From positions 1-28,094 of the forward strand of contig DAITMB010000064.1 of the NCBI GenBank assembly GCA_036835375.1: a DNA stretch of 28,094 bases. The letters run 5' to 3'. Shown here in pieces: positions 1 to 6,769 of the stretch. The translations under genes were made by a program, and so were the position numbers. The notes beneath the pieces were generated by a model. It ran no database searches and was not told the DNA's origin. It saw only the letters and a list, made by a program, of their open reading frames with translations. How positions within the stretch are numbered: the stretch's first letter is position 1; each line of letters opens with the position of its first letter. This DNA comes from JANQTF01 sp036835375 (GTDB lineage Bacteria > Bacteroidota > Bacteroidia > J057).

Positions 1-594
1 CTGGGGGTGTCGTATTACAAGCTGGCGTCGGTGTATGAGGCAAAGAAGGAATATGACCCTGCACTGGACTATTACCAACAGGCAGCAGCCGTATTTCGCC
101 AACTGTACGAAGCGACGGGAATCAAGAGCTATGGAGGAAATTATCTGACCGTGGCGCGAGCCATCGAGTCGCTGGAAGAAGCTCGGCTGTCTCCATCGGA
201 TAAAGTGAAGCGCTCTCAGGCAAAGATCGATTCCCTCACGCAGGAAGATCCCCGCTCGCTGGCCCTGGCGCAGGCCTACGGCAGCCTTTCCTGGCACCTG
301 CTGTTTGATGCACGACCGATGGAAGCGGAAGCCGCCGCCCGCGAGGGCCTGAAGATCGGCGAAGCCTATCCGGCTGAACAAACCCAGTGGATCTACACCA
401 ATCTGGCCTCGGCCCTGCTCTTGCAGGACAAGTACGCGGAGGCGGAGGGGATCTATGCGCGCTTCGCCGGAGAGCGCTATCCCGACAGCGAGCGCACGTG
501 GAATGCGGTCTTCCTCGCCGACCTCGATGAACTGGAGGCGGCGGGCATCACCCACCCGGATGTGGCGCGGGTGCGCGAGCTGCTGAATCCATGA
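1..594 (+). CDS. TPR-repeat protein, C-terminal part (5' end outside window)
   Basis: The reading frame is open from the first base, so the gene begins upstream and only its C-terminal ~197 residues are visible; a GTG at position 7 is not a convincing start. The visible part has tetratricopeptide-like helical pairs: one around 'YYKLASVYEAKKEYDPALDY', and later ones around 'AQAYGSLSWHLLF' and 'WIYTNLASALLLQDKYAEAE'. TPR arrays act as protein-protein interaction scaffolds. The closing segment, with 'FLADLDELEAAGITHPD' before the stop, resembles the ends of large TPR proteins seen in Saprospiria, where N-terminal effector domains (kinase, caspase-like, AAA) are often attached; here that domain, if present, lies outside the window. 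Function beyond scaffold cannot be stated. Confidence 0.8.
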   Translation: MGVSYYKLASVYEAKKEYDPALDYYQQAAAVFRQLYEATGIKSYGGNYLTVARAIESLEEARLSPSDKVKRSQAKIDSLTQEDPRSLALAQAYGSLSWHLLFDARPMEAEAAAREGLKIGEAYPAEQTQWIYTNLASALLLQDKYAEAEGIYARFAGERYPDSERTWNAVFLADLDELEAAGITHPDVARVRELLNP

Positions 595-639
595 GCCTCG
601 AACCAATCAACTTTTGTGTGGGCGAGGAGGATTGTCGCA

Positions 640-726
640 ATGAATCGTGCGTCAACATATTCTATTCCCGAAGCAGAGCAAGCTCGCATCCGGGCGCTGC
701 TGCCGGGGTGTCAGATTGACTTTTGA
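640..726 (+). CDS. Possible 28-codon small ORF or gene remnant
   Basis: ATG at 640 is preceded by a purine-rich GAGGAGG about 8-10 bases upstream and opens 28 codons ending in TGA. The peptide starts MNRASTYSIPEAEQARIRAL. I do not recognise it. It sits between the end of the TPR gene and a toxin-antitoxin pair, in an island full of broken genes, so it may be the start of a decayed gene rather than a functional peptide. No conserved residues can be pointed out. Confidence 0.2.
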   Translation: MNRASTYSIPEAEQARIRALLPGCQIDF

Positions 727-751
727 AGGCGATGCCGGTTGGGTTTTGGGG

Positions 752-788
752 TTGATTTACCCGATGCGGCCTCATATCTTTATCTTTA
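752..788 (+). promoter_or_regulatory. Possible Bacteroidota-type promoter for the DUF6922/AbiEii pair
   Basis: TTGA at 752-755, then 19 bases, then TATCTTTA at 775-782 (repeated in register at 781-788). This approximates the Bacteroidota -33 TTTG / -7 TAnnTTTG pattern, with one mismatch in each element, and lies just upstream of the ATG at 804. It was found by eye and such matches are common by chance. Confidence 0.3.
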
Positions 789-803
789 CAAAAAGGATAA
801 AAG

Positions 804-1094
804 ATGCCACTAGAACTAAGGCCTGCGCTATTTTGGGATGTCAATGTGGAGGAAGTGGACCTACAGGCGCACCGTGCCTCGGTGATTGAGCGCATCAGCA
901 CGCGCGGGCGGCTGGAGGAGTTTCGGGCAATGGTCGCCTTCTATGGCCGGGAGACGGTGAAAGAGACCCTGCTCGGCGCCCGGTACCTCGACAAGCGGAC
1001 GCTGGCCTATTGCAGCTTGATCTTCGATGTTCCCATTACCGAATTCCGATGCTACAAACTCGCACAGTCGAACCAGGAACACTGGCATTACTGA
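804..1094 (+). CDS. DUF6922-like protein, probable antitoxin of an AbiEii-type pair
   Basis: A 96-residue protein opening with 'LFWDVNVEEVDLQAHRASVI', then 'FRAMVAFYGRETVKETLLGARYLDKRTL' in pieces and ending in a short polar tail. The order FWDV..., ERI..RG, YG.E..KE.L...R.L...T...CS..F is the pattern I associate with DUF6922, small proteins found in Bacteroidota directly in front of AbiEii/AbiGii nucleotidyltransferase toxins. The next gene begins at 1049 inside this one, a 46-base overlap that fits translational coupling. Role as antitoxin is inferred from that partnership. The gene itself looks intact, although its partner is broken, so it may now be an orphan. Confidence 0.7.
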   Translation: MPLELRPALFWDVNVEEVDLQAHRASVIERISTRGRLEEFRAMVAFYGRETVKETLLGARYLDKRTLAYCSLIFDVPITEFRCYKLAQSNQEHWHY

Positions 1095-1661
1095 AGCGGC
1101 TGATGGCGTTGTCGGGGCTGGATCCCTTTTTTCTGGTTGGTGGTACTGCCTTGGCCTTAGTTGGGCCACCGGAAGTCTATTGACCTGGACCTGTTTACGC
1201 CGGAGCCTTTTGATAGCACGCGCTTATCGGAAGTCCTTGAAGCCCACTTTGAGTTGATGATTGATTTGGAAGAGCCTCATATGCTCATTACCAAAATCGA
1301 AGGCATCAAAGTGGACTTTGTAAAAATGGGGTATCCAATTTTGTTTCCCACTTTGCATGAAGATGGTGTGCGGATGCTTGATCTACAGGATATTGCCCCT
1401 ATGAAGCTGAAAGCGATCGCGCAAAGGGGAAGCAAGAAGGATTTTTATGACATATACTTTTTGCTTGATTACATGCCCCTGGAAAGGATGATGGCATTAT
1501 TTCGGCAGAAATTTAAGATGTACGAGGTATTCCACATCGTAAAAAGCCTCACCTATTTTGAAGATGCCGAGCACTCTGCCAATCCTGTCGTTTTCGACGA
1601 ATCCATTAGCTGGCAGCAGGTGAAAGCGTCTATCAGCAGGGCCGTAAAGCAAATGGGCTGA
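1049..1661 (+). pseudogene. AbiEii/AbiGii-type nucleotidyltransferase toxin, split by frameshift
   Basis: The gene starts at ATG 1049 inside the upstream gene and reads 44 residues in frame 2 to a TGA at 1181, including 'LSGLDPFFLVGGTALAL', the GG-T-A-L nucleotide-binding motif of this family. The remainder continues in frame 3 from about 1161 with 'LGHRKSIDLDLFTPE', the SxDLDLF metal-binding motif, and later 'MKLKAIAQRGSKKDFYDIYF', also typical. One base (1160) stands between codons where homologues carry a whole codon, so about two bases are missing. The two halves together give a family-length protein of about 200 residues. AbiEii proteins are nucleotidyltransferases that block growth when freed from their antitoxin. 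As written, neither half has a complete active site. A true mutation, a sequence error or recoding could each explain it. Confidence 0.85.
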
Positions 1662-1677
1662 TCAGGCAGTTGACCAC

Positions 1678-1779
1678 ATGAATGTTGAGCTCCATGCAAA
1701 TAGTGTGCTCGCCTATGTGCAGGGAGGAGCAGAGCAGGTAAAACTGCTGCCGAAAATCCAGACGCTGCCGGGGGAGTGA
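1678..1779 (+). CDS. Possible 33-codon small ORF or gene remnant
   Basis: ATG at 1678 opens 33 codons to a TGA, encoding a peptide that begins MNVELHANSVLAYVQGGAEQ. It follows the AbiEii-type pseudogene by 16 bases and precedes the broken DUF433 gene. The composition is protein-like, with alternating hydrophobic residues. I do not recognise it. Because every neighbour is damaged, it may be the 5' stub of a truncated gene. The remaining stretch to 1909 shows nothing else I can support. Confidence 0.25.
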   Translation: MNVELHANSVLAYVQGGAEQVKLLPKIQTLPGE

Positions 1780-1909
1780 CGCTTCCAACAGGGCCATGGG
1801 GCATATTTTTCCCTCCGGTCGCGTATCTAGTGGCTTATGCACATCCCCCTATGGTGTCCATGCCCTGACGGCAACGGTGAATTGCTTATGATAACACCTA
1901 TCTTTAATC

Positions 1910-2131
1910 GTGACCTACCAAAGCTATATCACCCTGGATCCCAGCGTGCTGTTTGGACGTCCCTGCATCGAAGGCACGCGCATCTCGGTGTACGACATCC
2001 TGTCCTGGCTGGCGCAAGGGATGGTCTTTGCGGACATGTTGGAGGACTTTCCGGAACTGGAGCAGGCGCCTCTCCTGGCAAACCTGTCCTAAGCAGCTGA
2101 CCGGGAGCGGCTGGTTAAGATTGCGTCCTGA
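1910..2131 (+). pseudogene. DUF433 antitoxin-like gene interrupted by an in-frame TAA
   Basis: A GTG start at 1910 gives 'YITLDPSVLFGRPCIEGTRI', then 'VYDILSWLAQGM' and 'DMLEDFPELEQAPLLANLS': the order YI..dP....GkPCI.GTRI.VydiL..L..G......EDFPEL of the DUF433 family, small winged-helix-like proteins usually paired with PIN-like (DUF5615) toxins. After residue 60 comes TAA (2090-2092), and the same frame then reads AADRERLVKIAS to a TGA at 2129-2131. Family members normally carry (Y/F)AADRE(R) here, so a single-base change of a TAC or TAT tyrosine codon explains the stop. The partner toxin is absent; an ATG overlapping the final TGA opens only eight codons, possibly the stub of that toxin. 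Confidence 0.8.
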
Positions 2132-2169
2132 TGCTTCGTGCTGTCTTGGATCGTTGACGCCCGAGAAGC

Positions 2170-2835
2170 CTAGCCTTTATATTCCGCCGCTTCCTCCTGC
2201 ACCTGATCCACTTCGGGTCCAAAATGGATGCCTTCATACAGGCTGGCGAGGCTGAGCGTGAACGCAAGCTCCGGGATAGACACCTGATCTGTCATTTCCT
2301 CATAAAAATACACCTCCCAAGGCATGCTGTCTTCCCGGCGGCGGAAGTGCTGCACTTCACCATGCTGCTGTTCGATGAGCAGGTAATGGCGCAGGGAGGG
2401 CAGTTTGAGGTATTCGCGCAGCTTAAAACTCCGGTCAGCCTCGCGGGTGCTGTTGGAAAGCACCTCGATAATCAGCAAGGGACTGCGCACCCCGTTGGCG
2501 GTCTGCAAATCGAGGGGGTTGCAGGTGAGCATCACGTCGGGATAGAGGTAGCGCGGGCTTTGGTAGCGGAAGAGTTTGACTTCCATGGCAAACGTTTCGC
2601 AACTGCTGCTTCGGACCGCTTGGCGGACCTGCACGTAACAATTACCGCAGATCTTATTGTGCCGATTGGAGGCTCCGGCCATATTGACGATCGTGCCGTC
2701 GTGGTACTCGTAGCGTGTATCGGCTTGGGACTCCAGTTCGAGGTAGGATTCCCAGGTGAAGGAAGATGCCGAGGAAAGCGGGTAGTTCATGGCACAGGTG
2801 AATGAGCAGGGAATATACGAAAAATCGGCCATCAT
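2170..2835 (-). CDS. Uma2 family endonuclease-like protein
   Basis: A 221-residue protein with the layout of the Uma2 (DUF820) family, a PD-(D/E)xK nuclease fold: 'FTWESYLELESQADTRYEYH', DGTIVNMAGAS, then YLYPDVMLTC with the catalytic aspartate, and SPLLIIEVLSNSTREADR with the catalytic glutamate, followed by K in the 'FKLREYLKLPSLRHYLLIEQ' segment. All the expected active-site positions are present and the frame is unbroken, so it looks functional. Its cellular role is not established for the family. The ATG at 2835 lies three bases past the stop of the HEPN remnant; the ATG at 2790 (residue 16, MNYPL) fits the usual family start better and is equally possible. Confidence 0.85.
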   Translation of the reverse strand: MMADFSYIPCSFTCAMNYPLSSASSFTWESYLELESQADTRYEYHDGTIVNMAGASNRHNKICGNCYVQVRQAVRSSSCETFAMEVKLFRYQSPRYLYPDVMLTCNPLDLQTANGVRSPLLIIEVLSNSTREADRSFKLREYLKLPSLRHYLLIEQQHGEVQHFRRREDSMPWEVYFYEEMTDQVSIPELAFTLSLASLYEGIHFGPEVDQVQEEAAEYKG

Positions 2836-2837
2836 CT

Positions 2838-2958
2838 CTATTCCTCGCGGGCCAGCACCTGATCGCCTTCAGCTTTCAAGCTCGGGAGCCGCTGCGTGAA
2901 TGCCCAGAAATTGCTGACTTTGATCTTGTCGTATTGATGGATCAGGGTATGGAGGAAA
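2838..2958 (-). pseudogene. C-terminal remnant of a HEPN (DUF86-type) protein
   Basis: The minus strand frame ending in TAG at 2838-2840 reads FLHTLIHQYDKIKVSNFWAF followed by TQRLPSLKAEGDQV, which resembles the C-terminal helix of HEPN ribonucleases, where (R-x4-)H.YD.I....W......LP.LK is typical. The N-terminal two thirds, including the arginine of the R-x4-6-H catalytic motif, are missing: the upstream sequence is already the end of the MNT gene. A deletion joining the end of the MNT gene to the end of the HEPN gene explains this. The tail abuts the Uma2 gene start. Confidence 0.65.
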
Positions 2959-3268
2959 TCTGGGCATAAATCAACCGTTTCTGCGCTTCCACTTCTGCTT
3001 TAAAATAGAGATTGCTCAGCCCGCCATACCAGACAAAGTCCACGGGCCGACCGAGCAGTCGCTATTGTCCGGCAATCATGGCGAGCAGGTGGTCGAGTTC
3101 GGCTTCATGCGTGAGGTGGGCCTCATCGAATTCATAGAGAAAGTCAATCTCGAAATCGGCGGAGAAGTCACCGATTAGCACGAACCCCAACACCCATAGA
3201 CGCTTGACTTGGTGCTGGGCACTAAGCCGTAAGATGCTAGGGAGGTGTCGCTCAATGATGGTTTGTAT
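2942..3268 (-). pseudogene. MNT-type nucleotidyltransferase (HEPN-MNT module), decayed
   Basis: The minus strand reads QTIIERHLPSILRLSAQHQV, then KRLWVLGFVLIGDFSADFEI and DFLYEFDEAH, clearly an MNT-domain nucleotidyltransferase of a HEPN-MNT toxin-antitoxin pair. Four lesions are visible. The likely start codon is ATA (3266-3268). The catalytic GS is GF, and SD(I)D is FE(I)D. TAG at 3062-3064 interrupts the frame, yet the same frame continues with RLLGRPVDFVWYGGLSNLYF and KAEVEAQKRLIYA, the normal C-terminus. The sequence then runs straight into the HEPN remnant. Active MNT proteins AMPylate and silence the HEPN toxin; this one cannot do so as written. A long ORF that extends upstream of 3268 is chance open frame. 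Confidence 0.85.
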
Positions 3269-3373
3269 AGCAACTGAAAGATGAAATATGGCAGGTAAAA
3301 TCACAAACAAGCCACAAAACCAATTCAAAGGGTCGCCGACACCAGGCCTCCACAAGCCGTTCAAGACTGAGAT

Positions 3374-3406
3374 AACTCTCATGAGGGCAAAACCCTCATG
3401 AGAGTT
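3374..3406. repeat. Perfect 14-bp inverted repeat with 5-nt loop
   Basis: AACTCTCATGAGGG (3374-3387) and its exact reverse complement (3393-3406) flank the loop CAAAA. The stem contains the palindrome CTCATGAG, so two of these sit 11 bases apart. It lies in the gap between the decayed MNT gene and the second Uma2 gene, both on the minus strand. No T-tract follows on either strand, so a plain Rho-independent terminator is not well supported. It could be a processed RNA hairpin, a protein-binding site or the scar of a mobile hairpin. Confidence 0.75.
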
Positions 3407-3484
3407 TCGCGCCCTGGTCACTACAGGGATCAAGGAAGCGCAGGCAACTGATAAGGGTCAAATCCCTCATAATGATTTCGTCAC

Positions 3485-4084
3485 TCACGGCTCCGGAAAC
3501 ACAAGGTCCAGATCAACTTCCCAACCGGGAAAGACCGACGAGGGCACCATGTCGCCGCGCAGGTAGGGCCGCTGTCGTCCTTCGAAGACGCCTGCATCAT
3601 TGCGCAGGTACACCAGCAGGGTCTGTTCAAAGGGGTGGATGATCCAATATTCGCGCACGCCTGCGTGCTGGTACACGTCAAATTTTTCGGTAAAATCCTT
3701 GCGCGAGGTCGCTGGCGAAAGGATCTCGATGATCCAATCTGGTGCGCCGAGGCAGCCGCGCGAATCAAGCTTGGCCGGGTCGCAGACCACACAGAGGTCT
3801 GGCTGCACCACCGTGTCGATTTTGTCGTCCCTGACCCGGCCCGGCGGCAGGGGCAGTCGCACATCAAAAGGTGCGCTGAATATTTCGCATGGCTGCCCTT
3901 CCAAATATCTGAAAATCATGGCGTGCAAACGGCTCGACACCCGCTGGTGTTCCAGGTTGGGTGCTGGAGACATCCGGTGGATCTGACCTTGGATCAATTC
4001 TACCATCTCAGAGAATCGCCAGCCGAGATAGTCGGCGTAGGTGTATTTGGCATTCAGGTCGAGTTGGTTCACATCGCTGATCAT
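3485..4084 (-). CDS. Uma2 family endonuclease-like protein (second copy)
   Basis: A 199-residue protein from the ATG at 4084; a TTG at 4111 would add nine residues but is less likely. It begins MISDVNQLDLNAKYTYADYL and carries the Uma2 sequence: VELIQGQIHRMSPAPNLEHQ, VVQPDLCVVCDPAKLD with the catalytic aspartate of the PD-(D/E)xK fold, then GAPDWIIEILSPATSRKDF with the glutamate and the following lysine, and a C-terminal FPGWEVDLDLVF. The reading frame is intact and the length is normal. It differs strongly from the first Uma2 protein in this window, so the two are not a recent duplication. Its role is unknown. The shared location with toxin-antitoxin remnants suggests an accessory gene. Confidence 0.87.
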   Translation of the reverse strand: MISDVNQLDLNAKYTYADYLGWRFSEMVELIQGQIHRMSPAPNLEHQRVSSRLHAMIFRYLEGQPCEIFSAPFDVRLPLPPGRVRDDKIDTVVQPDLCVVCDPAKLDSRGCLGAPDWIIEILSPATSRKDFTEKFDVYQHAGVREYWIIHPFEQTLLVYLRNDAGVFEGRQRPYLRGDMVPSSVFPGWEVDLDLVFPEP

Positions 4085-4287
4085 GGCCTGTTCTTTGAGG
4101 AAAGATAGCAAAAAGGCTGCATTAGCGGTAAAAGGAATGCGAGAAAGAGAGCCTTATGATTGTCCCAAACCCCTCATACGTGTTGCGAGAGTCAAGACTC
4201 CGAGTCTTCAGATGGCTGTTGCTCACACTTTTTCCCGGCCCTTCCTCCAAATTTTCCGTAAGTTTCCCCTACAAAACAATGCACGCA

Positions 4288-4524
4288 ATGAACCAACCGG
4301 TGTACGAAGAAGTCATTGAGTTTATCGCTGCGGGGGCAACACCCCAGCAAGTGGTCGATTTTCGCCCTTCCGAGCTGTTGCAGGAGCGGGTAAAATCGCT
4401 CGTGGTGCGTCATCGTGCAGGAGAGTTGAGCGTGGCGGAGCAGGAGGAGCTGAACCAATACCTCATGCTGGAGCACGTGATGCGGCTGGCCAAAGCCCGC
4501 GCGAGGAAGCACCTTCGTTCGTGA
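4288..4524 (+). CDS. Small acidic helical protein coupled to an HNH nuclease
   Basis: From the ATG at 4288 (an ATG at 4279 in the same frame is an alternative) this is a 78-residue protein: MNQPVYEEVIEFIAAGATPQ, then VVDFRPSELLQERVKSLVV, and a helix ending LMLEHVMRLAKARARKHL. It is predicted all-helical with an acidic first half and a basic end. I recognise it as a common small unknown protein in Bacteroidota and Cyanobacteria that precedes HNH nuclease genes; no function is known to me. Its TGA overlaps the GTG start of the nuclease by four bases (GTGA), which indicates translational coupling. Longer versions starting at 4156 add an atypical N-terminus and are less likely. Confidence 0.75.
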   Translation: MNQPVYEEVIEFIAAGATPQQVVDFRPSELLQERVKSLVVRHRAGELSVAEQEELNQYLMLEHVMRLAKARARKHLRS

Positions 4525-4967
4525 GACCTTCCATCTCTCGTCGCATTCGCAAATCAGTTGCCGACCGCGCCCAAGGGGTATGTGAATATTGTTTGCTCTC
4601 GGAGGAAGACAGTTTTTTTCCGCACGAAGTCGATCACATTATTAGCCTCAAACACGGCGGGGAGCATCTTTCCAGCAACTTTGCGTGGGCCTGCTTGCCA
4701 TGTAACCGCAGCAAGGGCAGCGACATCGGGAGCATGGTTCCGCCAAGCAATGACTTCGTTCGTTTTTATCACCCTCGAAAGGACGACTGGGCGGCGCATT
4801 TTCGCTTGGAAGGCCCGCACATTGTGGCACTTAGCTCAATGGCACAAGCGACGATTCACATTCTCCAACTCAATCATCCTGACCGCTTGCTAGAACGCAA
4901 GGCGCTTATCGAAATAGATCGGTATCCGGGTCGGGAAATTTCGTCAGCGAAAGGAAAAAGAGGATAG
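4521..4967 (+). CDS. HNH endonuclease
   Basis: A 148-residue protein starting on GTG inside the upstream stop. It has a compact HNH nuclease domain: GVCEYCLLSEEDSFFPHEVD supplies the first zinc-binding CxxC and the start of the HxDH motif, HIISLKHGG the next histidine, LSSNFAWAC the central asparagine, and LPCNRSKGSDI the second CxxC and terminal N/K. Such nucleases make metal-dependent single- or double-strand breaks and occur in restriction, mobile-element and toxin contexts. All catalytic positions are present. About 65 residues of uncharacterised C-terminus follow, ending in a basic tail. The overlap with the small upstream gene argues that the two products act together. Confidence 0.88.
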   Translation: MRPSISRRIRKSVADRAQGVCEYCLLSEEDSFFPHEVDHIISLKHGGEHLSSNFAWACLPCNRSKGSDIGSMVPPSNDFVRFYHPRKDDWAAHFRLEGPHIVALSSMAQATIHILQLNHPDRLLERKALIEIDRYPGREISSAKGKRG

Positions 4968-4994
4968 CGTGCTTATGGAGGCTTAATTTCTGCG

Positions 4995-5115
4995 GAAGCG
5001 ACACCGAGGGTCGTGCGGAAGAAGTGTGGTGTTTCGGGATCATGAGCCAGAAGTTTGCCGTGATTTGTTCAGGAGGACGTGTCGCTTCTCAAAAAACTGA
5101 ATAACTTTCGGTGTC
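4995..5115 (+). other. Intergenic stretch with competing inverted repeats
   Basis: GAAGCGACAC (4995-5004) has its exact reverse complement at 5079-5088, while the overlapping GACACCGA (5000-5007) has its exact complement at 5108-5115. The 5' segment could therefore pair with either downstream partner but not both. This lies in the 250-bp gap before the oxidoreductase gene. It may be chance; no known riboswitch pattern is recognised. I see no gene between 4968 and 5218. Confidence 0.3.
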
Positions 5116-5218
5116 CACCCCTGACCGACCCATCGGAATGTCTTTTTAGGGATCACCTTCTCGGAGAACCTGAAAAAGAGCCGAGGCATGGTCGCCCACA
5201 CTCAACCCTCATCAAAGG

Positions 5219-6685
5219 ATGACTACCCGTAGAAATTTTCTCAAAAACTCCGCCTTGGCTGCTGCAGGCGTCACGATTGTGCCGCGCCATGTGCTGGGTC
5301 GAGGCTACACAGCTCCGAGCGATAAGCTCAACCTCGCTGCCATCGGCGCTGGGGGCAAAGGCTACAGCGACATTGTCAACGCTTGGAACAAGGATGCAGA
5401 GAATGTCGTCGCCATCTGCGATATCGACACTTCGCGTGCGAGCGCTGCCTTCACCAAATGGCCCAAAGCGAAACGTTTTAACGATTTTCGCCGCATGCTC
5501 GAAGAAATGAAGAGCCAAATTGATGCAGTCACAATCTCTGGACCAGATCACATGCACGCGGTCGCTGCCATGGCGGCAATGCAACTAGGGATTCACGTGT
5601 ATGTACAAAAGCCCTTGGCCCACAACATTGCCGAGACACGCAGACTCACCGAGGCGGCAAGAGAGTATAAAATTGTATCTCAAATGGGCAATCAGGGCGC
5701 TTCTCTTCCAGAGCAAGTGCAGATGATGGAATGGTTTAGCCAAGGATTGATCGGCATGGTCCATACGATCTTTGCTTGGACGGATCGGCCTGTCTGGCCC
5801 CAGGGAATTCCAGTGCCTACGAGCAAGCCTCTGCGTCCTGAGCAGATCTCCGAAAAAGACTGGGACTTGTTCATCGGCCCTGCGGAGTATGTGGATTATG
5901 ATCCGCTCTATCATCCCTTCAAATGGCGGGGTTGGTGGAATTTTGGGACAGGCGCTTTGGGCGACATGGGATGCCATATGTTTGACCCGGCTTTCCGCGT
6001 GCTCGGATTGGGCTATCCTACTGAGGTAGAGTGCAGTGTGGGCCAAATATTTTTGCAGGACTGGGTGCCGGAATTCATTCCGGAAGGATGTCCACCTTCC
6101 AGCAGTGTGCAGCTAAAGTTCCCCGCTACGGCCAAAAACAATAGTCCCATCACCTTCAACTGGTCCGATGGTGGCATACGCCCCCCTCACCCTGACCTCA
6201 TTCCTGCTGATCATCACTTGGGATCCGACAACAGCGCCAATGGGGTGATGCTGATTGGCGAAAAGGGGATCATGACTTGCGGGGTGTATGGTCGCGACCC
6301 CAAGGTGTATCTCCAAGGCGGCGAAGTGCTCACCTACGAAAAATCCTACGACCCTCAATTCGATGGAGGAAGGAAGCACCGGGAATTGCCAGAACATGGG
6401 CACCAAGTATATTGGACCGATGCAGTCAAGGCAGGCTTTGACAGCGCAGAACATAAGGCACTTACGTCGAGCTTTGATTACTCAGGACCACTCACAGAGG
6501 CTGTGATCATGGGCAACCTTGCCATTCGCAGCTATCAGAGTCTGGCCAAGCATGAAGGCAATCGGCGGGAGTTCTATGGACGAAAAAAGCTTCTTTGGGA
6601 CGGTCCTGCAATGAAAATCACCAATCTGGACGAAGCCAACCAGTTTGTGAGTCGGAAATATCGCGATGGCTGGAAGCTTGGGTAA
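5219..6685 (+). CDS. Gfo/Idh/MocA family oxidoreductase, Tat-exported
   Basis: A 488-residue NAD(P)-dependent sugar or polyol oxidoreductase. The N-terminus has a twin-arginine signal (TTRRNFLKNS, then a hydrophobic stretch to about residue 28), so export to the periplasm with bound cofactor is expected. The Rossmann fold follows with the dinucleotide motif GAGGKG (43-48) and the acidic end of strand two at AICDID (65-70). The family EKP motif appears as QKP (130-132), a variant common among exported members. The C-terminal domain contains GALGDMGCHMFDPAF, whose G-D-x-x-x-H is the usual catalytic/substrate-binding segment. Substrate cannot be read from sequence. The following sugar transporter suggests a shared role in carbohydrate use. 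ATG at 5219 gives the complete Tat signal. Confidence 0.9.
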   Translation: MTTRRNFLKNSALAAAGVTIVPRHVLGRGYTAPSDKLNLAAIGAGGKGYSDIVNAWNKDAENVVAICDIDTSRASAAFTKWPKAKRFNDFRRMLEEMKSQIDAVTISGPDHMHAVAAMAAMQLGIHVYVQKPLAHNIAETRRLTEAAREYKIVSQMGNQGASLPEQVQMMEWFSQGLIGMVHTIFAWTDRPVWPQGIPVPTSKPLRPEQISEKDWDLFIGPAEYVDYDPLYHPFKWRGWWNFGTGALGDMGCHMFDPAFRVLGLGYPTEVECSVGQIFLQDWVPEFIPEGCPPSSSVQLKFPATAKNNSPITFNWSDGGIRPPHPDLIPADHHLGSDNSANGVMLIGEKGIMTCGVYGRDPKVYLQGGEVLTYEKSYDPQFDGGRKHRELPEHGHQVYWTDAVKAGFDSAEHKALTSSFDYSGPLTEAVIMGNLAIRSYQSLAKHEGNRREFYGRKKLLWDGPAMKITNLDEANQFVSRKYRDGWKLG

Positions 6686-6769
6686 ACTCCAGGGCCTGAG
6701 CTGTGGGGGATAGGTCGGGGGATGGATGCTGCGGATGTATAAATTTGCAGAAAACTCATCCTTCGATCT

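Noticed and set aside
1140..1185. Programmed frameshift as the normal way to make the AbiEii toxin
   Set aside because: No slippery heptamer or downstream structure is apparent, homologues are encoded in one frame, and neighbouring toxin-antitoxin genes are decayed. It cannot be fully excluded.
2224..2805. Plus-strand open frame of 193 codons
   Set aside because: It is antisense to the Uma2 gene, whose catalytic motifs are clear.
1910..3268. Stop-codon reassignment as an explanation for the in-frame TAA and TAG
   Set aside because: All long genes in the window use TAA, TAG and TGA only as ends, so reassignment is not tenable.
3269..3433. Upstream part of a minus-strand open frame leading into the MNT remnant
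   Set aside because: It includes the inverted repeat and reads as non-homologous sequence; MNT homology starts only at about 3268.
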